From Branchiostoma floridae (Eukaryota; Chordata; Leptocardii; Amphioxiformes; Branchiostomatidae): 64,000 bases of DNA. Under the pieces are notes generated by a model. The model was not told the DNA's origin, did not search any database, and saw only the letters and a list, made by a program, of their open reading frames with translations. Made by a program: the position numbers and the translations under genes. Of this stretch, positions 22,101 to 30,967 are shown piece after piece (positions within the stretch are counted from its first letter, which is position 1; every line of letters begins with the position of its first letter). The stretch spans positions 28,261,273 through 28,325,272 of the forward strand of contig NC_049980.1 of assembly GCF_000003815.2 (NCBI RefSeq). The letters run 5' to 3'.

Positions 22101-25100
22101 CACTGCTCCGGAGTATGCTCTGGAGTAAATGAGTAAGTATATTTGTTGTAAGTAAGTATATTTGTCATGTACGTACGAACATATACCATCTATATGTACA
22201 TGCAGTGAAACATTGCTTTGGAGTAACTATACGTGTTGCTCCGGAGTAAAAACACTGCTCCGGAGTTAAAAATACTGCTCCGGAGTATGCTCCGGAGTAA
22301 ATGAGTAAGTATATTTGTTGTAAGTAAGTATATTTGTCATGTACGTATAAACATGTGCCATCTATATGTACATGCAGTGAATCATTGCTTTGGAGCGGCT
22401 ATACGTGTTGCTCCGGAGTAAAAAAAACTGCTCCGGTGTATGCTCCGGAGTAAGTGAGTCAGTATATTCGTGTTAAGTAACGCATACGTATTTGCCATGT
22501 ACGTGGCTGTTATGTAGGCATATATCAACACAACAACACAAAAGACAGTAGTGTACGGTGATCCTATCACTTGGCGTGTGTAAAAAATATATCAAGAAAC
22601 TTGTCTCGGTGTTTTCTTTCCAGATGACGCTCGAGGTTGAACGCACGATCAAATTCCCGATCACAAATGTCGCAGACGTGAGGCATACTTTTTTGTCCGG
22701 TGGACAGAAGGCAAATGATAAGATATTGATGTGCACACATATATTTGTCGCGCATTTAAGTTTTTAGGGATCGTACGTTTATCTTGTGCATACCCTGTAT
22801 GTATCTACGTATACCGTGAATGTATCTGTAGTATTGAAGTATAGATGTCATGTATGATCGTGCGTTCAACCTCGAGCGTCATCTGGAAAGAAAACAAGTC
22901 AGGTGTTGCCTCGGGAGAAGTCGTCGTTGATGCCGAGACGGGGTCTTACCGGGACCGCGATGTTTTTGACGACTCCGACGTGTCATCTGAACACGACACA
23001 GCCACGGTTGGTTCCGAAGATTCGATGGCGTCACAAGATGAAGAAAGCGTCTCAGGCGCCAAATCTGTGATGGGCTCCGAGCAGGGAGACTCCACAGAAG
23101 AAACCGACAGCGACCAAAGTGGTTCCGAGAGTGATACAGGGACAGATGTGTCCTCCGGGACGGTTTCATCTGATGAAAGTGACCGCACTGGCTACGACAG
23201 CGGCTACCACAGCGGTGAAGAGGAGGAGTGGACACTATATCGAGACTGGTCCATCGCACTACCTCACCAGCCAGGCGATGTTCCTCAAAGTGTCATCAAA
23301 CAGACGAAGCGTGCTGGCAAAAAGTTTTATAGAGTTCGCTGCGTTGCCTCGTTACAGTAATGAGATCGAATACGGCAAGAAGTGGGTCTCAGAACAGACA
23401 CTGATGAAAAAATATGGTTACCTCGTTCTGAAGTAATGTGAGGTCGCCATATCGTTTGCAGTACAACTTTTCTTTCCTGATGTGATACCATGTTTCACAT
23501 ATAGGACGAAATATACTCACACTCACTCATCCTCTTGCACATGGTGCGTAGAGCCGACTGCGTGCACTAGAGTTCTCCACCGCCCTCTGTTCAATGCTGC
23601 TGGCTGCGCCTGCTGGGGTGTGATGTACGTTGGTTATGAATTCATTGATATATTTTTTACACACGTCAAGTGATAGGATCACCGTACACTACTGTCTTTT
23701 GTGTTGTTGTGTTGATATATGCCTACATAACAGCCACGTACATGGCAAATACGTATGCGTTACTTAACACGAATATACTTACTCACTTACTCCGGAGCAT
23801 ACTCCGGAGCAGTTTTTTTACTCCGGAGCAACACGTATAGCCGCTCCAAAGCAATGATTCACTGCATGTACATATAGATGGCACATGTTTATATGTACAT
23901 GACAAATATACTTACTTACAACAAATATACTTACTCACTTACTCCGGAGCATACTCTGGAGCAGTTTTTTATTACTCCGGAGCAGTGTTTTTACTCCGGA
24001 GCAACACGTATAGCTACTCCAAAGCAATGATTCACTGCATGTACATATAGATGGCACATGTTTATACGTACATGACAAATATACTTACTTACAACAAATA
24101 TACTTACTCATTTACTCCGGAGCATACTCCGGAGCAGTATTTTTTTACTCCGGAGCAGTGTTTTTACTCCGGAGCAACACGTATAGTTACTCCAAAGCAA
24201 TGTTTCACTGCATGTACATATAGATGGTATATGTTCGTACGTACATGACAAATATACTTACTTACAACAAATATACTTACTCATTTACTCCAGAGCATAC
24301 TCCGGAGCAGTATTTTTTTTTACTCCGGAGCAGTGTTTTTACTCCGGAGCAACACGTATAGTTACTCCAAAGCAATGTTTCACTGTATGTACATATAGAT
24401 GGTATATGTTCGTACGTAAAACTAACCTATACGATAAAACTAGATAAATAAACAAAAAAGGAAGGCCTCCCGGCGTTTAGCCTTACCACCAGGGCAAGTA
24501 AGAGCATGTCTCACGAGAGGGGAGTGGGGGTGTTAGGGGGTGGGTGTAAGAATTTCCTCGGTAGGTAAGAAGGTCGACCTGAGCCTTGGTTCAACAAAAA
24601 AATAGATAAAATAAAGATAAAGGTAAGGTATACCGTCGTAGAGCCTTACAACAAGGCCAAATATGGGCATGTCTCTCACGATTGGAGGGGGGGGGGGTCA
24701 TTAGAGGGGGGGGTCATGGGGGGTGTCATAGTTACCTTGGTGGGTCAAAAGGTCGACTTGACCCCTGTTTCACCCCTACCCAGAGCTCAGCAAATACCCC
24801 TAGACTAGGCCGTCAGACGATGACCTCTGACCTGCACCACCTTGCACCGCCAGAATAATAATAGTCAGCGTGCTGACTACATACTACTATCTCTCAATGT
24901 CAACAATTTTAACCGCAGGCAACGCTCTTGTAGCTGCATAAAACCACCATTTTACTAGATTTTGGTTTAGAAAGGTGAGTAACCTCTTTGTTTCGACTAC
25001 CAATTTGGTACACATCACAGGTGAAGCTGGAAACGTATGTCAACGTCACAAGTAACATAGTGAACTACGCATGCCTGCCGGACAATGCGACTCGGCTGAA

Positions 25101-28100
25101 CGAGAACTCGTACTGCTTCACTTCCGGCTGGGGACGGCTCGCGTCAGGTCAGGACGAGCAGAAGGGAATGGCTTAGTCTTTACTTACTTAATTACTTACT
25201 TTACCAGTGCCTAAACTCTGTTCTTTACCTATTAGTTAACATAAGAAAAAGTACATGGCACTGTGATCATGAACTCCAGCTAACAATATTAGCAGTAGCA
25301 CTTGGAAATCAGAATCAAAATTGATAGTGACAGTTGCGAATATCCTCTGTCAGTCAGTCTTTTTCAGACTATGACAAACATCTATAGGGAACGGAGTGGG
25401 GAATATGTTCTTAGTAGTAGCTGGACGTTGATATGGGTGTGTAGAAAATTGTACAAATCGAGGACAGAATCTACTACTAGTATTTTTTTCAGATTGCCAA
25501 GAAGGGTTCACTCTTTGCCGGCTGTAGGTAGCATTCTCTGTTTCGTATTCTACCATACGAAAGATGCACAATTCTGTTTGGAAACTCACATTATTTACCC
25601 TGCATCAGGTGGCGATCGTCCTTACATCCTACAAGACCTGAAGATCGCCGTCATTTCGAATGATGTCTGTAACAAACCATTCTCCTATGATGGTTCTGTG
25701 ACTGACAACATGCTGTGTGCGGGGTACTGGGAGGGGGGCGGAGACTCGTGTCAGGTACGTCCCACAAAATACATGTCAACTTACAAAATGGGCTCCCATC
25801 TTGTACATTAGAAAGTGCTAAAGCTATCAATTTTTCCGAAAGTAATTTCATCATGCTTGTAAGTAAGATGTTGGAGTTTTATTCACTTAACCTGTATATT
25901 GTCCCAAGCGACAGAAGGATGCCAACCTGTATAGTCTCACCTACCTATCAGAAGTCTTCCACAAAGCTTGTAACCGGGGTTCTGCTTCTTGCCGCTTTAT
26001 GTAATCAGTCTTGATGGCGTTTTTGCGGGGAGAACAAAATCCCAAACGTAGCTAGGCGATGAACTGTGATGAGGGGGATACAACCATAGCCACGTACGTT
26101 TGGATTCTGCTCTCACCTGCATCGGCCACATATAGCGTCGATAAGCAGCACTAGTACTCCGGTTAGAAGTACGCTCCCAATGTGACATTTGGTCCGTTTC
26201 ATAGAAACAATCACAATTTCCTTCTGTAGGGCGATTCCGGTGGCCCTGTGATCTGCGCGGGGGATGACGGGAGATGGGACCTGGTGGGAATCACCAGTTG
26301 GGGTTACGGCTGTGCTCGTCCCTACAAACCCGGCATCTACACCCGGGTCAGCCGCTACCTGGACTGGATCAGGCACAGGATGGACCAGGGAGGCTCAGTC
26401 GGTACGTCAGCACATAAACTTGCAACAGAAACATCTAACACATGTCAATAAATGTTTAGACATCCAAATGATGAGATACTGAGTAAAAACGTTACTTAAG
26501 CAACTGGGTAGTTTTAACAAATTGAAAATATCCAGTTGCGTGAGTAACGTTCGTCCTGGGTATCTATATGTTTTGCATGTTATGATTTACAACAGTTTTC
26601 AATTATGAAGAAACGTTTCGTTTGCCAGGAAATGCATACATGACAATGATATACATCAGCTTATCTACTTAATATGGAGACTACAGTAGGTTATAGAAAT
26701 GGACTTGCTGACAATGCAATTCCAGCATTATAAGTCAAACAACGATATCAGTCTTGTACTTCAATATCTTGCCACCTAGCCTGTGCAAATGGTACAGTGG
26801 AATGCTCAGACGGCACCTGCTTCCCCGAGTCGTACCGCTGTGATGGGTACGAAGACTGTGCGGGAAGAGAGGACGAACAATTTTGTCGTAAGTTTAAAGC
26901 TATTCAGAGCTTTAACATTATACTGCGTTTAAATATGACCAAGGCCATGTGTCCTAGTGACTTTTAATTGAAATCTGATAAAGGCTGTATGCATTATAAA
27001 CAGTCGAAACTCAGGTATCTATAGATTGGACTAGCTGTTTTGTTGCACTGGAATGCAATTTAGATGTTAAACCACTATACTTAAGAAATAGATATTGATA
27101 CACGATTTGGAAGGTAACTGAAAGCCTCAAATTTTAAATTTTAAACGCTATTTATCGTGTCCGACATTTTCACGACCAACATTTTTATCACCGTATCGTC
27201 TGCAGCCCCTTTCCCGCCCGCATGTGTGTACTACTGCACAAACCGACTGAACTTGACGCAATGCATCCCGGACAGATGGATCTGTGACTTGTACGTGGAC
27301 TGTACAGACGGGTCGGATGAGTCTACCTGCAGTAAGGACCTAATTGCAAAAAAAAATATATAATTACACTCAATAGCCGTTTTGAAGACTTGGAGAAGCA
27401 TATTCTTTTGCTACCTGCAGTAAGGACCTGATTGCAAAAAAAATATATAATTACACTCAATAGCCGTTTTGAAGACTTGGAGAAGTATATTCTTTTGGTT
27501 CTTCATTTTGCCGTTCCTTTATCTTGATTCGACCGGTGCAATGACCAGGTCGTTAGAGCGGCCACTTTGTACCTGCCAGGTCGAGGTAAACCAAAAAACG
27601 GTACATGCTGCTTTCTCTGATTAGCACTGAGCACTTGGGGAATTGTATAATTACTTAACGTACAGATCACTACCAGTGGACTTGCCCCCTGCTGCAGTGA
27701 TTGCACAAAGTTGTGTGGCCCAAGGGCTATTGATATGAAACGAAAATGGATATTGCTCTGTGCAGCATCTGTCACAGGACTTTAACTAGCTATCTTGATC
27801 CACTTACGTAGAGAAAATTGATTAATGCATGGATGATACATGTAACAGCTGTAACGTGTATGCTACCTCCGGATATTGACCTAATCTGAAGAACATTACC
27901 ATTCTTATAGACTGTACCGACGACTTCAAGTGTGACAACGGTGCGTGCGTGTTCCGGAACTTCGTTTGTAACGGCCGAGACGACTGCCTGGATGGGAGTG
28001 ACGAGCGAAACTGTAAGCCATATTCAGTCAATGAAGAATCAGCGGTTAAATATTTTAAGACATCGGCATATTTTGGTCAAATAGTATATCTCCCTTGATA

Positions 28101-30967
28101 ATGTTAACAATGAAAAATAATGACACAGTACGTGAAACGTTTACATATACACGATTCTCGGCGGAAAACGTGTCTACAGGCTCCACACCAGCTCCAATAG
28201 CAACCTCATCAGCAACCACCACACCTGTGGATACCAGCACACCTATGGATTTGACAGAAGCGACAACTGCAATGCCAATGACTCCAACTCCACCCATGAC
28301 CACCGGCAAAGATGCTGTCTCCACAAGTAAACTGCCTGCATCGACTAAAGGTAAGCATATATCTACTAACCTGTATATCAACAGAAAGACCATGCTATTG
28401 TATCAAGATGAATACAGATTTTAATATTTTTCTGGGTGTGGTGGGAATAGCCACGCGAAATGTAGATAGATGTGTCTCGACAAATGGGCTGTGTAGCGAT
28501 GGATACATGTATCACCATCTGTCATCTTTACAATTAAGTATAAATGCCAGGGTTATGTAACTGCGATTCCTCAATCTCTTCTTGATGTTTAACCAAAGTA
28601 AACATGTGCTATGGTCTTATAGATAATCAGTAAGTAGCGATGAGCTAACCAATGTCATATGCTATCGTGGCTATTTAATTTTTAAATAAACATGATAATT
28701 TCCGTACTAGCGATACAGTTTCTGAATTAAATATGGGACTGAATAATTGCCAGATACGGTTAAATCTACAATACTGGTGTAACTGTGTCGTGTGCATCAG
28801 CTCCCATGACAGTGGTTGAGATGGAGGTGACCCTCTCCAGTGAAACGTTCACGGCGGATCTGCAGGACAGCAGCACTGAGGCGTTCCAGACACTGTCAGC
28901 ACAAGTCATCGCGGCCGTAAGCAGCTCTTACGATAGCGCATTTCCAGAATTGCCATACTTTCCTTTGTTGAAACGCTTTTTAAAGAAGGTAGATGTAGAA
29001 ATTTAAAACGTTAATGTACGATAATCTTGCTATTTTTTTAAGATGAACTCTGTGTACCAAGACTATCCTGGCTATGAAGGCGTTACTGTCCAAGGATTTA
29101 GGTAAGGTCAAAATACGAGTGGCCATTCACACTATTAATCAGACTTTGTGATGTATGAGATTCTATCTACGCAAACGTCTCGTGTTGTCATTAACACAAC
29201 AGGGTTGGTCTGCAATAGCAAATATGACAATCAACAACGGTAAAGAGCTAACGGTGGTTAATAGGTAACATGCACAGACATTTCAAACTGTGGTAGGTTG
29301 ATTCACTTAATCTAAAGATTTGATGGAAACGACCGTTCTTAAGACGAAAGTCGTAATACACCGGATACTCACGTCTGGTTACAGGTCAGGCAGCGTGGTT
29401 GCTGATGTCAACGTGCTCATCGATAGCCAGGAGGAGGCAGAAATGCCCCTAGCGGTGGCCAGCGTACTGCAGTCAGCTGTAACTAATGGCAACGGCATGG
29501 TGGGGGAGGTGGAATTCGGTGGAGTTGCTGTCAGGGAAAATGGTAAATTATCTTTATCAGTTCTAATACAGTGGACAAAGTCAACTGTTGATCAGGTCGT
29601 TTGAACGTATACGTAGCCTATGCACATAGTAAATTCAACGGGGTGATCTTTACCTCGAATTTGGCAGGTGTAACAGTCGATGTGGTGGTGTGCAGCGCTA
29701 GTTGCCATGACGACATGACGTGTGTCACCAGCGGAGGAGAGTGTCGGTCCTTCTGTACGTCCAACACGGAGTACTGTCTGAACGGGGGAACCTGTCAGGA
29801 CGGGAACCCGGTCCTGGAGTGCAGGTCAGGCTAAGGAAGGCTATTAATGATCACGAATGTAATCAACATAATAGCTGTACTGAAAATGGAAAAGTTGTGT
29901 TGGATATCAAATTACATGTGCCCTATCTCTTGTCAGTTTGGTCGATTTGATTTTAAAGATGTTGCAATACAAAAGAAGGCGCACATCCAAGTCACACTTA
30001 CCTGATCTAGCAAAGAAATGCTAAATAGGCTACATTAGAATCAGATTGTATCTGTGCCATCAAAGCCATCACTGAGAATGTGCATTTGATGTGAAGATTT
30101 CGTTTTATAATGTCGTCCTTTGAAAAAAAAACACTGATACTTACATCTAAGCAATGTCATGTTGTCATGTCATCCGTATCCGTCCATCATGTTGTCAATG
30201 ACTAATGTTCTGTTCCCTCAGGTGTCCTTCGGATGTAGTTACAATATATCAGTACTCAGGATCACGCTGCCAGAACGAAGGTGATCAATTTTGTTTCTCA
30301 ACAGTCACTCATTACTGCTACATTTCAGACAAGTTGATTAACTTGCTTTAGGACTCAAAACAAGTTTTAGAGATTTCCGCTTCACCAAACAAATATTTGA
30401 TTCTTTTTATCAATCCAGGACTAAGTGTGTTCATCATCGCCATGATTGCTGTCGCGTGTGCTCTGGTCTTCATCATTGCAGTCGGCCTTGCTGTTCGGTG
30501 TTGGCCTCGGGGGAAACCCAAAACTTCGTGAGTCCAACTTCTTCTTAAGCCTTGTCTGTAAATGTCTTTGATCTTCATTCTAAACCTTTCTCTTTTGAAA
30601 ACAGTCGTTCACTTATTATTTTAGATACAATGTGAGATAGGGCACCCAACGTCAACTAGCACTACCTATTGATAAAAAATCACGACACATTGTGTAAGAA
30701 AGACAAGGGTAAAGAAAATAGATAGTTTCAAACAGAAAGACACTGGGGTTACAATCATCAAATTTGTGTAACAAGTCCTTTCCATCTCTATTTCTCAGCA
30801 ACGACGATGCACAAGCAGTGTTGGAGAGTGCGGAATCTAAGCAGAATGGTGTCCCGATGGAGAACAAGGGAATAGACAACGCTGCCGCCAACATCCAAGA
30901 GAACGGGACAGTAGCGGGATCTGAGAAAGCTGTTGCCCAGCAATATGAGGAGGATTCTTGGTTATAG
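10601..30967 (+). CDS. Gene B: two-trypsin, 12-LDLa type I membrane serine protease
   Basis: Thirty-one exons: 10601-10709, 13310-13426, 13817-13918, 14443-14562, 15117-15211, 15532-15632, 15982-16265, 16650-16826, 17670-17810, 18147-18257, 18546-18662, 18791-18892, 19280-19390, 19710-19811, 20054-20173, 20355-20458, 20723-20823, 21240-21399, 25021-25147, 25609-25754, 26230-26401, 26780-26887, 27206-27331, 27911-28012, 28180-28350, 28801-28916, 29043-29101, 29385-29542, 29668-29824, 30222-30280, 30419-30527, then 30799-30967 as the last coding exon. Phases join to 4053 nt (1350 aa plus stop). Order is signal peptide, LDLa1-3, trypsin 1, LDLa4-9, trypsin 2, LDLa10-12, stalk, SEA, EGF, membrane helix, tail. 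Both catalytic triads are complete, with Asp189 in each, so Arg/Lys cleavage is inferred. The exact domain order was not matched to any named vertebrate gene. Confidence 0.9.
10710..13309 (+). other. Gene B intron 1
   Basis: A 2.6-kb intron, partly alignable with gene C intron 1 (48629-49980), for example around GCTTGAGTCAGC and the stretch before the LDLa1 acceptor. It holds the long GT tract. No coding region was recognised. Confidence 0.7.
12806..13218. repeat. (GT)n microsatellite, about 410 bp, interrupted
   Basis: GT dinucleotides with GCGC and GAGT interruptions fill about 410 bp just upstream of the LDLa1 acceptor of gene B. The homologous site in gene C (49828-49886) is only about 60 bp. 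Alternating purine-pyrimidine of this length can adopt Z-DNA. The open frames on both strands are artefacts of the repeat. Confidence 0.93.
13991..14249. mobile_element. MITE with 22-bp perfect terminal inverted repeats
   Basis: About 260 bp between LDLa2 and LDLa3 of gene B. The ends begin CATTATGTTAC and end GTAACATAATG, with 22 bp of perfect inverted identity and weaker matching further in (CCATGCACAAAATAA against its complement). It is absent from the matching intron of gene C, which holds a LINE remnant instead. No unambiguous target duplication was seen. Confidence 0.65.
14262..14286. repeat. (AAAT)n microsatellite
   Basis: Six or so AAAT units in a gene B intron, just after the MITE. 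Confidence 0.85.
15117..17810 (+). other. Gene B trypsin domain 1
   Basis: Five exons (15117-15211, 15532-15632, 15982-16265, 16650-16826, 17670-17810). The domain opens with SGCGLRNMT and the activation site R-IVGG (QSRIVGGD). His57 is in VVTAAHC, Asp102 in NDIALV and Ser195 in GDSGGP. Residues before Cys191 are GGGDS, so Asp189 is present, and Gly216 and Gly226 are kept (SWGYG, QPGVY). It is a complete S1A protease made as a zymogen cut after Arg, with trypsin-like specificity inferred. The exon pattern is identical to gene C. Confidence 0.9.
18147..20173 (+). other. Gene B LDLa4-9
   Basis: Six phase 1-1 exons: 18147-18257, 18546-18662, 18791-18892, 19280-19390, 19710-19811, 20054-20173. 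LDLa4-6 close the first protease block. LDLa7-9 open the second. LDLa8 ([17 protein letters not shown]) repeats LDLa2 almost word for word, and LDLa9 (GDGSCYHVI) repeats LDLa3. LDLa7 ([17 protein letters not shown]) is the exon that survives in truncated form in gene C. Confidence 0.9.
21611..22595 (+). repeat. Left terminal inverted repeat of the palindromic element
   Basis: Matches 23645-24888 in reverse complement. It includes three tandem units of about 150-175 bp, each with several copies of the 8-bp palindrome CTCCGGAG. Confidence 0.85.
22567..22755 (-). CDS. Element-borne C2H2 zinc-finger ORF, short version
   Basis: A 62-codon frame within the palindromic element, read outward from its centre. 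It contains one C2H2 finger ([11 protein letters not shown], then LERHLERKH) and ends FFTHAK inside the left inverted repeat. The opposite half carries the inner part of the same finger, beginning at the Phe-Asn-Leu-Glu-Arg-His stretch, on the plus strand (22855-22893), and a similar FFTHVK end at about 23650-23672. The left version therefore looks like an internally deleted copy of the right. It is probably a remnant of a transposon gene and not a host gene. Confidence 0.5.
   Translation of the reverse strand: MRDKYMCAHQYLIICLLSTGQKSMPHVCDICDREFDRAFNLERHLERKHRDKFLDIFFTHAK
22894..23436 (+). pseudogene. Element-borne acidic Ser/Asp/Glu-rich ORF, broken
   Basis: An open frame on the plus strand rich in Asp, Glu, Ser and Thr (for example [13 protein letters not shown] and [14 protein letters not shown]). 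It stops at 23358-23360. A second frame continues in the overlapping region to 23436 ([14 protein letters not shown]), which suggests a frameshift near the end. It begins just after a zinc-finger fragment at 22855-22893. It is confined to the right half of the palindromic element. Acidic low-complexity proteins are hard to assign, so no function is proposed. Confidence 0.4.
23645..24888 (-). repeat. Right terminal inverted repeat of the palindromic element
   Basis: Reverse-complement partner of 21611-22595. It carries four tandem CTCCGGAG-rich units (starting near 23789, 23940, 24113 and 24286) against three on the left, which explains its extra length. Confidence 0.85.
26029..26115. mobile_element. 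Short foldback MITE candidate
   Basis: GAGAACAAAATCCCAAACGT at 26029 onward is matched in reverse complement by ACGTTTGGATTCTGCTCTC near 26097-26115. A related single arm occurs at about 56352-56400 in gene C. It lies in the intron before the Ser195 exon of B trypsin 2. Confidence 0.45.
26489..26550. repeat. Short inverted repeat (hairpin)
   Basis: ACGTTACTTAAGCAACTGG at 26489-26507 pairs with CCAGTTGCGTGAGTAACGT at 26532-26550. Related CTCAAGCAACTGG sequence occurs at about 19033 and 57270, so this is probably a dispersed MITE family. Confidence 0.55.
26780..28012 (+). other. Gene B LDLa10-12
   Basis: Exons 26780-26887, 27206-27331 and 27911-28012, phase 1-1. They match LDLa4-6 in order ([33 protein letters not shown]) and close the second protease block. 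LDLa10 has [10 protein letters not shown] where a Ca2+ cage normally has a Ser-Asp-Glu pattern, so its metal binding may be weakened. Confidence 0.88.
27325..27499 (+). repeat. 88-bp tandem duplication spanning a splice donor
   Basis: The segment starting ACCTGCAGTAAGGACCT at 27325 repeats at 27413 with few differences. The copy includes the 5' splice site of the LDLa11 exon (27331|27332), so two identical donor-like sites lie 88 bp apart. Confidence 0.85.
28180..30967 (+). other. Gene B stalk, SEA, EGF, membrane helix and tail
   Basis: The stalk exon 28180-28350 is Ser/Thr/Pro-rich and ends LPASTKG. SEA exons 28801-28916, 29043-29101 and 29385-29542 contain the GSVVA self-cleavage-type motif. 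EGF exons 29668-29824 and 30222-30280 contain YCLNGGTC. Exon 30419-30527 encodes a single helix ([19 protein letters not shown]) and RCWPRGKPK. Exon 30799-30967 gives a 56-residue tail ending EEDSWL, with TAG at 30965-30967. Downstream similarity to gene C continues through the 3' region. Confidence 0.88.

Larger units (their letters stand above)
21611..24888. mobile_element. Polinton/Maverick-like non-autonomous element, near-palindromic
   Basis: A 3,278-bp insert in a gene B intron, flanked by ATCTCT at 21605-21610 and 24889-24894. Terminal inverted repeats are about 985 bp on the left (21611-22595) and 1,244 bp on the right (23645-24888). They start AGTAGTATG and end CATACTACT. Long inverted repeats, a 6-bp target duplication, AG/CT tips and a short tandem at the tip (AGTAGT) match what is known of Polintons. 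There is no DNA polymerase, integrase or capsid gene, so it is a deletion derivative. Both halves face outward from a centre near 22756-22850. The class is inferred. A Mutator-like or unknown family is possible. Confidence 0.72.
20355..26401 (+). other. Gene B trypsin domain 2, interrupted by a giant intron
   Basis: Six exons: 20355-20458, 20723-20823, 21240-21399, 25021-25147, 25609-25754, 26230-26401. Activation site is QERIVGG. His57 is in VVTAAHC, Asp102 in NDIAL, Asp189 in GGGDSCQ and Ser195 in GDSGGP. Two intron positions differ from domain 1. An extra intron splits DIAL from VKL and houses the 3.28-kb palindromic element. The intron near Ser195 falls between Gln192 and Gly193 instead of after VCAG. 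The split still joins in frame, so the domain should be functional if the 3.6-kb intron is spliced. Confidence 0.88.

Noticed and set aside
22845-22893. ATG start for the acidic ORF at 22845
   Set aside because: This part of the frame is the other-frame translation of a zinc-finger fragment, so the stated start is unlikely to be real. I describe the acidic part only.
21400-25020. Gene B trypsin 2 destroyed by the palindromic element
   Set aside because: Donor GTAAAA at 21400 and acceptor CACAG at 25016-25020 rejoin DIAL to VKL in frame, and the element lies inside this intron.
27500-27780. Possible SINE with an A-box-like GGTCGTTAGAGCGG
   Set aside because: No B box, tail or target duplication that I could confirm.
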